A stretch of 22,984 bases of DNA from Chloroflexota bacterium (GTDB taxonomy: Bacteria; Chloroflexota; Anaerolineae; Promineifilales; Promineifilaceae): NCBI GenBank assembly GCA_024640485.1, contig JAHEEY010000012.1, positions 1 to 22,984 of the forward strand, in the 5' to 3' direction. Positions 6,154 through 12,731 of the stretch are shown one piece after another (position 1 is the stretch's first letter; each line of letters starts with the position of its first letter). Made by a program: the position numbers and the translations under genes. Under the pieces are notes generated by a model. The model saw only the letters and a list, made by a program, of their open reading frames with translations. It had not been told where the DNA came from and did not search any database.

Positions 6154-7380
6154 ATGGATAGACCGAAGTTAGATGTGAATCAACTGAAAAGGCGGGATCC
6201 AGTAGCATGGACCGCTTTGCTGAATGAGGTTCTTGGTAGTGATGAAATAGCGGTTACAGCTGTTAGCGCGGTACCCCTCCATCCCGTTCCCCACGAGAAT
6301 TATGATCATCCCGTTCTTCGCTATGTTTTGACGTTGGCGGACCATTCAGACCCAATCAGCTTCATCGGCAAACGTACCAATGAGACGGAGACGCGCTTCT
6401 ACCAGAAGATCGCGCTTGAACTACCCGATCTGGCCCCTCGCTGCCTGTTCGCGGATCTATCCGGGGAAGATGGTTGGGTAGTTTTGGATGACGTGCCGCG
6501 CCATTATCTCCCCCAGCAGTGGACACTGCCCAACATCGAAAACCTGCTCCATGGATTGACCGATCTTCACACTGTTTTCTGGGACCAGAAAGAGAAGCTG
6601 GAGAGCCAGGGGCTTTACCATTTCATCGGCGAGCAGCAGTACGATTGGGAGCAGTTGATCAAAGGGCGAGAGATACTTTTTGAGCAGGGCCCTGCCGCAG
6701 TTATTTCCGGGCACGCCATCAACAGCGCCGGCCGGCTGGCGCCCTACCTGTTGGAGGCAGCCAATGGGCTGGCAATCATCCGCAATTTGGACGGCTGGCC
6801 CGGTATTTTGGGGGAAACGCAGATGGCCGCGGCTGCGGACCTCCTCGATGATCCACTGCCCATGTTGGAACCGCTGCGCAACCTGCCGGCGACCCTGGTT
6901 CACGGGAACCCTTTCAGTTATCACTGGCGGCTGACGCTATTTGACGACCTGCGCCTGCTGGATTGGCGGCAAGCGGTTATTGGGCCAGGGATCTACGATC
7001 TGGTCAACTTCATAGAGAAGTTTGATCTGCTTTACAATCCGTCGACCCAAAGCACTTACACACGCCAGGAGTGGCCTGTTTCTGAGGAAACGATGGTGGA
7101 CAGCTATATGCTCTCGATGTCGGGCCGGCTCGGCGCGAAATTCGATGCCAGAGCGGTGCGCCAGGCGATTCCGGCAGCCCGATGCCTGCATATCCTGATA
7201 AACTGGTTCCCCTACTTCGCCAAATGGTTCTCAGAGATGCCCAACAAGTATACCTGGCAGAAAGTAAATCGGATGAGCGATGCGCAGTTGGAGGGGACCG
7301 TGTTTGAGCCAGTTATCGGGTATCGCCCCCATCTAGCGGCGGTGTTTGGACGATTCCTGCGAGCCTACAGAACTCTTTAG
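6154..7380 (+). CDS. APH/choline-kinase-fold protein with degenerate catalytic loop
   Basis: 408 residues from ATG 6154. The lysine-containing N-lobe segment SFIGKRTN and the C-lobe features fit the phosphotransferase (APH) superfamily: a Brenner-like loop LVHGNPFSYHW, and 20 residues on LLDWRQAVIGPGIYDLVNF, the metal-binding DFG equivalent with Asp270. In active members the loop reads H-G-D-x4-N. Here Asp is Asn252 (HGN) and the metal-binding Asn is His257, so normal phosphotransfer is doubtful; it may be a pseudokinase or use another mechanism. GTG 6064 and ATG 6142/6145 are in-frame alternatives, but the latter two overlap the -10 box and none has a ribosome binding site. It is transcribed away from the P450. 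Substrate unknown. Confidence 0.75.
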   Translation: MDRPKLDVNQLKRRDPVAWTALLNEVLGSDEIAVTAVSAVPLHPVPHENYDHPVLRYVLTLADHSDPISFIGKRTNETETRFYQKIALELPDLAPRCLFADLSGEDGWVVLDDVPRHYLPQQWTLPNIENLLHGLTDLHTVFWDQKEKLESQGLYHFIGEQQYDWEQLIKGREILFEQGPAAVISGHAINSAGRLAPYLLEAANGLAIIRNLDGWPGILGETQMAAAADLLDDPLPMLEPLRNLPATLVHGNPFSYHWRLTLFDDLRLLDWRQAVIGPGIYDLVNFIEKFDLLYNPSTQSTYTRQEWPVSEETMVDSYMLSMSGRLGAKFDARAVRQAIPAARCLHILINWFPYFAKWFSEMPNKYTWQKVNRMSDAQLEGTVFEPVIGYRPHLAAVFGRFLRAYRTL

Positions 7381-7530
7381 TCGAACACACGTATAGCATA
7401 CAGCATCATTTCAGGGTGCTGTAATTTCCAGCGAATCAGCCGGATCGCTGTTGGGCTGTTGTCCCAAACGATCCAAACAGCAACTGCGAGATGAATATCG
7501 CTGGGCCGTGCCGCCCCAAGGAGTTTGAAT

Positions 7531-8028
7531 TTGTCCCTGATCATTGACTCTATTAGTTTTGGCCTTGTTGTCGCCTTCATTGTCATGGGGCTCATTGGCG
7601 TGGTGGTGCCGATGATACCGGGCACCTTGCTGATGTGGATCGCGGTGTTGATATACGCCCTGGTCTACGGTTTCAGCACGATTGGTGTGGCTGCCTTTGT
7701 GATTATCACTGTGATCGCGCTGATCACCGGCACTGCCGACCTCTGGATGCCGCTGTTAGGCGCCAAGTCAGGCGGCGCTTCCAAGCGTGCCGTTTTGTTG
7801 GGCGTTGTCGGCTCCCTGGTGGGAACCGTCATCGCCCCGCTGATCGGCACCTTATTGGGATATGCCGGCGGCATCTTGCTGGGGGAATACCAGAAGCGGG
7901 GCGATTGGAACGAAGCGCTCAGAGCCAGTGCCGGCGGGCTGGCTGGTTGGGGAATCGCCACGGTAATACAACTGGGCGGGGGGCTGCTGATGCTGGTCAT
8001 CTTCGTATGGCGGGTGCTGAGCGCCTGA
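7531..8028 (+). CDS. DUF456 family membrane protein
   Basis: 165 residues, almost entirely hydrophobic, with about four to five membrane segments. The loop between helices one and two, GVVVPMIPGTLLMW, and the Gly-rich second half (TGTADLWMPLLGAKSGGASK; LIGTLLGYAGGILLGEY) match the DUF456 pattern. The biochemical role of the family is unknown. TTG 7531 is chosen as start because AAGGAG at 7518-7523 lies 7 nt upstream; the in-frame TTG 7525 would sit one base after it. A small membrane protein gene follows 25 bp downstream, probably in the same operon, and both end at the terminator 8431-8469. Confidence 0.85.
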   Translation: MSLIIDSISFGLVVAFIVMGLIGVVVPMIPGTLLMWIAVLIYALVYGFSTIGVAAFVIITVIALITGTADLWMPLLGAKSGGASKRAVLLGVVGSLVGTVIAPLIGTLLGYAGGILLGEYQKRGDWNEALRASAGGLAGWGIATVIQLGGGLLMLVIFVWRVLSA

Positions 8029-8053
8029 GCCATGTCCGCATGAGGAGAAACGT

Positions 8054-8410
8054 ATGACCGCTGAAACATTGCGTAATTTCGGGTTGATCATGGCTGGGGT
8101 GATGGTGGTCAGCCTGATCTTGGCCCTGCTTCTTCTGCTGCTGATCATCCGCCAGGCAAAACAGATCGACATTCCGGCAGGCGCCGGATTTATGGAGACG
8201 CTGCGGTACACGCCATTTTCGGTGGTGTTGTTTGTTGATCTGCTGGACCTGGCCCTGGACGTGTTGGCGGCCCCTTTTGCCTGGGTCATTCTGGACCGGC
8301 TGGGATTGAAAGCGCTGCGGGGCGTGTCGGCAGTTGAGGCGGCGATCCCCTTTACCCAAGGGGTGCCCACCATGACCTTATGCTGGATTGGCGCCCGTAT
8401 TTTTAATTGA
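8054..8410 (+). CDS. Small membrane protein of unknown function
   Basis: 118 residues, start supported by GAGGAG 8 nt before ATG 8054. One strong N-terminal helix (about 9-32, rich in Leu), a short polar stretch (RQAKQIDIPAGAG), then two amphipathic-to-hydrophobic segments (about 56-76 and 98-115). Conserved-looking tract VVLFVDLLDLALDVLAAPFA. I do not recognise the family. It shares an operon and terminator with the DUF456 gene, which suggests that the two membrane proteins act together, but nothing in the sequence shows how. Confidence 0.75.
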   Translation: MTAETLRNFGLIMAGVMVVSLILALLLLLLIIRQAKQIDIPAGAGFMETLRYTPFSVVLFVDLLDLALDVLAAPFAWVILDRLGLKALRGVSAVEAAIPFTQGVPTMTLCWIGARIFN

Positions 8411-8430
8411 ACGCTCCCTTAAGATCAGAA

Positions 8431-8469
8431 GAGGGGGTTCCCATGATAGCGGGAACCCCCTCTTTTTTT
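8431..8469 (+). terminator. Strong rho-independent terminator
   Basis: A perfect 12-bp GC-rich stem (8431-8442 with 8451-8462), 8-nt loop, then seven T (8463-8469). It ends the DUF456 operon. On the minus strand the same hairpin follows the last M42 gene (stop at 8500) but has only a poor T-run (TCTTCT), so it may work weakly in that direction too. Confidence 0.92.
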
Positions 8470-8499
8470 GCGTAACAGACAGTTTGACGGCTGGTTGGG

Positions 8500-9492
8500 C
8501 TAGAGCACAATCGGTTTGGAGAGGATCTCTACCAGCAGATTGACTGAATTCTCGACATCATTGGCGTCTACGGTCTCGCTTTGAGAGTGAACGTAGCGGC
8601 AGGGAATGGAGATGCAGCCGGCAGCGGTGCCGCCGTTAGATATCTGGATGGAGCGAGCATCGGTGGTTCCGGCTTCCAAGACTTCCATCTGGAAGGGTAG
8701 ATTGGCCTCTTCCGCCCGCTGGCGCATGATCTTGACCAGTCCGACGTGGGCGATCATGCCGCTGTCTTTGACCTTGATAGCTGGGCCTTTGCCCAAATCG
8801 ACCGCCATTGGACGGGCCTCCGGCACATCACCGGTTGTGGTTACGTCTAGGGCGATGCCGACATCGGGGTCCAGTCTGTTGGCGGCAACCTGCGCGCCGC
8901 GGCAGCCGACTTCTTCCTGGACGCTGAAGACGAAGTAGACTTCATGGGGGGTTTCAGACAGCCGCTTGAGTGTTTCGATGGCGATGACACAGCCGATGCG
9001 ATCATCCATACTCTTGGCGGACAGACGGGTACCCTGAGCCAGGAAAGGGCGTAAGAAGCCGGCGGCATCGCCAACGTTGACCGGGCACGTTTCCCGGCTG
9101 GCGGCGCCAACATCGATGAAATGTTTCTCTAGTGGATGGACGGCGCCCCGTTCGGTGATGCGGTCGCTGCCGATGACCCCGATGGTGCCGTCAGCGAACT
9201 GCACCCGGTTGCCCAACAATGTGTGGGGGTATACGCCGCCGATGTTGGTGAATCGCAGGAAGCCTTCTTTGGTGATATGGGAGACCATGACCCCGATTTC
9301 GTCCATGTGGGCGGCAATCATCACTTTCAAGCCGCTGCCGTCTCCCTTCTTATGAGCAATGAGATTGCCCAAAGCATCGACGAGAAGTTCATCGGCAAAG
9401 GGTTCGATTTCAGGGCGAATCAGCTCTCTTACGTTGTCTTCAAATCCAGAGGGGCCGTAGGCCTCGACCAATTTCTTTATCAAATCGTTCAT
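8500..9492 (-). CDS. M42 family metallo-aminopeptidase (copy C, last of three)
   Basis: 330 residues from ATG 9492, chosen over the longer in-frame ATG 9528 because GAGG lies about 7 nt upstream and MNDLIKKLVEAYGPSG is the family's normal N-terminus. Dinuclear metal site complete: His62 (AAHMDE), bridging Asp163 (SMDDR), catalytic base Glu193 and ligand Glu194 (VQEEVG), Asp216 (ALDVT), His302 (YVHSQSE). The barrel-like dimerisation insert lies at about 70-155. M42 enzymes (PepA, FrvX, TET, CelM) are cytoplasmic and usually dodecameric; they trim short peptides or glutamyl/aspartyl N-termini, and some were misnamed endoglucanases. No signal peptide. Of the three copies it is the most typical. 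It lies 66 bp after copy B on the same strand. Confidence 0.93.
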   Translation of the reverse strand: MNDLIKKLVEAYGPSGFEDNVRELIRPEIEPFADELLVDALGNLIAHKKGDGSGLKVMIAAHMDEIGVMVSHITKEGFLRFTNIGGVYPHTLLGNRVQFADGTIGVIGSDRITERGAVHPLEKHFIDVGAASRETCPVNVGDAAGFLRPFLAQGTRLSAKSMDDRIGCVIAIETLKRLSETPHEVYFVFSVQEEVGCRGAQVAANRLDPDVGIALDVTTTGDVPEARPMAVDLGKGPAIKVKDSGMIAHVGLVKIMRQRAEEANLPFQMEVLEAGTTDARSIQISNGGTAAGCISIPCRYVHSQSETVDANDVENSVNLLVEILSKPIVL

Positions 9493-9558
9493 CAGTAACC
9501 TCAGTTTGTTGAACAGCGGCGCTCTCAATGAGCGAGATCTTCAAGTCGGGGCTTGACC

Positions 9559-10599
9559 CTAGCTGCTGTGTTGTATGATGTTTGGTGCCAGGCTGCGCAA
9601 GGTGGCTTCGGCAAGCTTAACCACATTGGCATAATCGGAAAGGTTGATCATCATCGCCGGTGTGTGGGCATATCGTCCTGGGACAGCAATGGTTGCAGTT
9701 GGCACGCCAGCGCGGCTTCTTTGAATCGTGGCGGTGTTCGTGCCACCGCCGCCAGGGCGACGGATCTGAAAGGGAATGTCGTTTTCCGCTGCGGTGGCGG
9801 TGATGTGGCTGACCAGCCGCGGATCTTGAATCGCAGTCCGATCCATCACATAAATCGACGGCCCTTTGCCCAATGCCACACTGGGGCTGACATCATCTTT
9901 GTTGGGTAAATCATATGCCGGGGTACATTCCAGCACCAGGGCGGCATCCGGCTTGACGGCGTAAGCGGCGGTCATGGCGCCCCGCAGGCCGACCTCTTCC
10001 TGCACCGAGAAGACCGCGTGCAGATCGAATGGGTATGGCTCCACCCGCAGCAGTTCAATCAGTGCGGCACAGCCGGCACGATCATCGAACGCTTTGCCGA
10101 TGGCGGTGGGCCCCAATTCTTCATATTCGGTGACGAAGGCGGCTTTGTCGCCAATTTTCAGCTGCGCTGAAGCCGCATCTTTGGTCTTGGCGCCAATATC
10201 GATGCGCATCGCATCTGCTTTGACTACCGAGTTTCGCTGGCTGCTGGTCGTTAAGTGGATCGGGCGCGCCCCAATGATCCCGGTGATCTTCTTGGGACCT
10301 ACCTGAACCACCTTGCCCAGCAGCGCGCGATCGTCAAAACCGCCGACATTGCTGAATCGAATGGTACCGTTGCTGTCGAATTCGGTGACCATCAAGCCGA
10401 CTTCATCCATATGGGCATCTACCAGCACGCGTAAGTCGGAGGCCCCGGTCCCTTTTTTCAGCGCCAGTAAATTACCCATGGCATCCACATGCCATTCATC
10501 CACATGATCGGCGATCAAATCGCGAATGAGCAGGCGCACTTCTTTTTCTTCTCCGGAAACGCCGACGGCTTCCGTGAGGGATTTTAGTAATTCATTCAT
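9559..10599 (-). CDS. M42 family metallo-aminopeptidase (copy B)
   Basis: 346 residues. Metal and catalytic residues: His63 (DAHMDE), Asp172 (AFDDRAG), Glu201 and Glu202 (VQEEVG), Glu224 (LVLECTPA, where copies A and C have Asp), His312 (YAHTPAMM). The dimerisation insert at about 72-160 contains a distinctive stretch, HLTTSSQRNS. A Gly-rich loop RRPGGGGTN (281-289) replaces the TTDAR-type substrate loop of copy C, which suggests different substrate preference. Start ATG 10599 follows GGAG about 8 nt upstream. Probably co-transcribed with copies A (51 bp upstream) and C. Expected role: cytoplasmic peptide breakdown. Confidence 0.93.
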   Translation of the reverse strand: MNELLKSLTEAVGVSGEEKEVRLLIRDLIADHVDEWHVDAMGNLLALKKGTGASDLRVLVDAHMDEVGLMVTEFDSNGTIRFSNVGGFDDRALLGKVVQVGPKKITGIIGARPIHLTTSSQRNSVVKADAMRIDIGAKTKDAASAQLKIGDKAAFVTEYEELGPTAIGKAFDDRAGCAALIELLRVEPYPFDLHAVFSVQEEVGLRGAMTAAYAVKPDAALVLECTPAYDLPNKDDVSPSVALGKGPSIYVMDRTAIQDPRLVSHITATAAENDIPFQIRRPGGGGTNTATIQRSRAGVPTATIAVPGRYAHTPAMMINLSDYANVVKLAEATLRSLAPNIIQHSS

Positions 10600-10650
10600 C
10601 TACAACTCCGGGAGAGATGTTGCGTTTCGAAGGCTGGCCGGAACGACTCC

Positions 10651-11733
10651 TTACTCCCCATCCTCCATCATACCAGCGGTTAGGTTCGCTACGAATTCGC
10701 CGTCCAGCCGGGCGATGAACTCGCCCATCAGACGTCCGCTGCGTTCGACATCGGCCAGATCTACAGATTCGACCATGGTGTGCATGTAGCGCAGCGGGAT
10801 CGAGATCAGCCCGGTGGGAATACCTTCGCGGGCGACTTGCAGGCCGTGGGCATCAGTGCCGCTGGCACGGGCATGGGTGCCGATGCCGATGCCCATTTCC
10901 AACGCGGCGGCGGCATCTCGCAGTGCTTGGAGCATCCCGGGGTGGACATTGGGGCCAAGGTCGAGGACCGGCCCATCGCCTAACTCAAATGTGCCCGGAT
11001 CTGTTGCGCCCGGCCCTTTGCCGAAGGTGACATCGATGGCGATCGCCAGATCGGGGCGCTGGCTGTGGGCGCTGGTAAAAGCGCCCAGAAGGGCGGTCTC
11101 TTCCTGTGCCGTAGCCACCGCGACAACGTCCCAATCGTGGGCGCGCTGAGTCAAATATTCCAGGCAATAAGCTACGGACGCGATAGACGCTCTGTTATCC
11201 AGCGCTTTGCCGGCAACGCGGCGGCCCTGCAGTTTGCGCAGCGGCTGGCGGAAGCTGACAAAATCGCCGATAGAGACCAGCTCTTCAACTTCCTCGATCG
11301 GCAAGCCAACATCTACCACTAAATCTTCAAAATCAAACGGCAGGCTGCTGCGCTCTTTTGGCAGCATCGACCCTGGCAGGCAGCCGAGGATGCCGTTCAG
11401 TTGGCGCTGGCCGTGAACGACTACCAGCTGGCCGTAAAGATGCCGCTTGTCGACACCGCCCACCCGGGAAATCCGCAAAAACCCATTTCCCTCATGCTGG
11501 TCAATTTGGCTGACCATCAGGGCGATCTCGTCCATATGGGCGGCCAGCAAGATCCGAGGCCGGGGGGGGTCGCCGCGCCCTTCCTTTACGGCCATTAAAT
11601 TTCCCACCCGGTCAATAGAGAAGGAATCTACATAAGGCGCCCAGGCTTCTTTTACGACGGAAGCTATTTCTTGCTCGTAACCGGATGGCCCGGCCGTTTC
11701 TGTCAACGTTTTCAGCAATTCAAAACTATCCAT
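10651..11733 (-). CDS. M42 family metallo-aminopeptidase (copy A, first of three)
   Basis: 360 residues, the most diverged copy. Metal and catalytic residues remain: His66 (AAHMDE), Asp179 (KALDNRAS, Asn where B and C have a second Asp), Glu211 and Glu212 (AQEETAL), Asp234 (AIDVTFG), His318 (YMHTMVE). The insert domain (about 75-170) is longer, with an acidic segment IEEVEELVSIGD. It carries the TDAHG variant of the substrate loop (293-297). Start ATG 11733 lies 8 bp after the stop of the Thr/Pro-rich gene, so the two are almost certainly co-transcribed and perhaps translationally coupled. Function of the family is peptide trimming; specificity unknown. Confidence 0.92.
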   Translation of the reverse strand: MDSFELLKTLTETAGPSGYEQEIASVVKEAWAPYVDSFSIDRVGNLMAVKEGRGDPPRPRILLAAHMDEIALMVSQIDQHEGNGFLRISRVGGVDKRHLYGQLVVVHGQRQLNGILGCLPGSMLPKERSSLPFDFEDLVVDVGLPIEEVEELVSIGDFVSFRQPLRKLQGRRVAGKALDNRASIASVAYCLEYLTQRAHDWDVVAVATAQEETALLGAFTSAHSQRPDLAIAIDVTFGKGPGATDPGTFELGDGPVLDLGPNVHPGMLQALRDAAAALEMGIGIGTHARASGTDAHGLQVAREGIPTGLISIPLRYMHTMVESVDLADVERSGRLMGEFIARLDGEFVANLTAGMMEDGE

Positions 11734-11741
11734 TCTAGTTC

Positions 11742-12356
11742 CTATGGGGAAGGTGTCGCTGTCGGTGTCTCCGTGGCAGCGGATACGATATCGACAGTGG
11801 CCGTCGCTGTTGATGTGGGCGCAGCGTCAGTGGTCGCTGTCGCCGTTGGCGTTGCGGTAGCGGTGGCAGCCGAAGGAGTAGCGGTCAAGGTGATGATGAC
11901 CGCTGCTGTGGGGGTTGCTGTCAAGGTTGCCGTTGCCGTCGCAGTTGATGTCGAGGTTGCGGTGCCCGTGGCGGTTGCTGTGACCGTTCCCGTTGACGTC
12001 GCGGTCGGCGTGCTGGTAGGAGTGGGCGTCAATGTGTCTGTTGGCGTGGCTGATGGCAGCCGTGTCGGCGTCAAGAACTGGAGAGGGGTGGCAATGAGGG
12101 TCGCGGTTGGCGGGCCGGCCGTTTCCGTGGCGGAGGACGGGGTGCTGGTGGGGATAGCGGTGATCAGGCCCGGCAGTTCACCTGGTGATGGGGTGTTGGT
12201 TGGCGTCTCTGACAAGACGACGGGAAGGGTCGGCGGTACTGATTCTGGCCCGCCCTCAGGCGCCAGCCAGATAGCCGCAAAACCGGCACAGTAGCAGGGT
12301 ACTGTCAGCAAGATGATCCCGATCAGAATGAGGTGAGTACGGCGACGCGAATCCAT
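11742..12356 (-). CDS. Membrane-anchored Thr/Pro/Ala-rich low-complexity protein
   Basis: 204 residues. After MDSRRRTH comes one hydrophobic helix (about 9-31) that should act as an uncleaved signal anchor; the Cys residues in VPCYCAG do not make a good lipobox. From residue about 45 to the end the protein is nearly all Thr, Ala, Pro, Ser and Val, with TPT, TAT and TPTAT runs and almost no charge. Such tails are common wall or surface linkers in Chloroflexota and may be O-glycosylated (inference). No folded domain follows. It is the first gene of the M42 unit, 8 bp before copy A. The opposite-strand frame of Val/Ala/Gly repeats is a shadow. Function unknown. Confidence 0.7.
   Translation of the reverse strand: MDSRRRTHLILIGIILLTVPCYCAGFAAIWLAPEGGPESVPPTLPVVLSETPTNTPSPGELPGLITAIPTSTPSSATETAGPPTATLIATPLQFLTPTRLPSATPTDTLTPTPTSTPTATSTGTVTATATGTATSTSTATATATLTATPTAAVIITLTATPSAATATATPTATATTDAAPTSTATATVDIVSAATETPTATPSP
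11760..12060. repeat. Low-complexity imperfect short repeats inside the Thr/Pro-rich gene
   Basis: On the plus strand the DNA is a run of GTTGCTGTC, GTCGCTGT, GCGGTTGCTGT and GGCGTTGC-like units with periods in multiples of three. These are the reverse complement of Thr/Ala/Pro codons. Length differences between strains would stay in frame. Confidence 0.65.
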
Positions 12357-12453
12357 TCAGGCACATTTGTCTCGTTAATAAGTTTGGCACCCTGACGGCC
12401 CATGAATTGCCCTGCCAGGCTGCTCCTGTAGACAGCGGTATTCCACTGCTGTG

Positions 12454-12482
12454 ATGATAAATGACAATGGGGCAAAAGACAA
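12454..12482 (-). promoter_or_regulatory. Possible promoter of the Thr/Pro-rich gene and M42 unit
   Basis: Minus strand TTGTCT (12477-12482), 17-nt spacer, TATCAT (12454-12459). It lies about 100 bp before the start codon at 12356. Moderate match to consensus; no better candidate seen on this strand. Confidence 0.35.
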
Positions 12483-12525
12483 ATTATGCGGCAGCCGTGG
12501 AGGGAGTTGTTATGTAAGGTTGGTG

Positions 12526-12554
12526 TTGTTATGACTAGTTGAGCATGCTATAAT
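12526..12554 (+). promoter_or_regulatory. Promoter of the sensor kinase gene
   Basis: TTGTTA (12526-12531), 17-nt spacer, perfect TATAAT (12549-12554) preceded by TGC, an extended -10. The first GTTGTTATG repeat lies upstream and the second overlaps the -35 box, a layout that could bind a dimeric activator or repressor. Confidence 0.6.
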
Positions 12555-12731
12555 GAAGTAGTGAGTTATTGTAAAGTTACTGGTTGTATCGATGTTGGTT
12601 TGAGAAATCAAATAATAAGGTGTTTGAAGTAGCTATAAGCACCCGGCAAGATTTCTCAATTTGGGCCCGGCAGTAATCGGCCGCGGCCTTAAAGAATTGG
12701 TTCGGCCTCTGAAGCCGGGAAGAGGTTCTAC

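Larger units (their letters stand above)
12357..12731. other. Divergent intergenic region between the M42 unit and the sensor kinase gene
   Basis: 375 bp without a convincing gene. It holds a plausible minus-strand promoter (12454-12482) and a good plus-strand promoter (12526-12554). A direct repeat GTTGTTATG (12506-12514 and 12525-12533, 19 bp apart) overlaps the -35 box of the latter. The sensor kinase leader of about 170 nt contains a palindrome GGCCGCGGCC and ends in GGGAAGAGG before the ATG. I recognise no riboswitch. Confidence 0.45.

Noticed and set aside
7377..7544. 55-codon minus-strand frame (ATG 7544) with a protein-like ending
   Set aside because: It covers the ribosome binding site and start of the DUF456 gene, has no ribosome binding site of its own, and I could not recognise it. 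Worth a BLAST but not supported as a gene.
9493..9528. Upstream ATG adding 12 residues to M42 copy C
   Set aside because: The ATG at 9492 has GAGG at proper spacing and matches the family's usual N-terminus.
11760..12060. Possible CRISPR-like array or minisatellite
   Set aside because: The repeats are short, imperfect and in phase with codons, with no regular spacers; they reflect Thr/Ala/Pro coding.
11671..12294. 207-codon plus-strand frame of Val/Ala/Gly repeats
   Set aside because: It is the reverse complement of the Thr/Pro/Ala-rich gene; the minus-strand frame has a membrane anchor and a natural position 8 bp before the first M42 gene.
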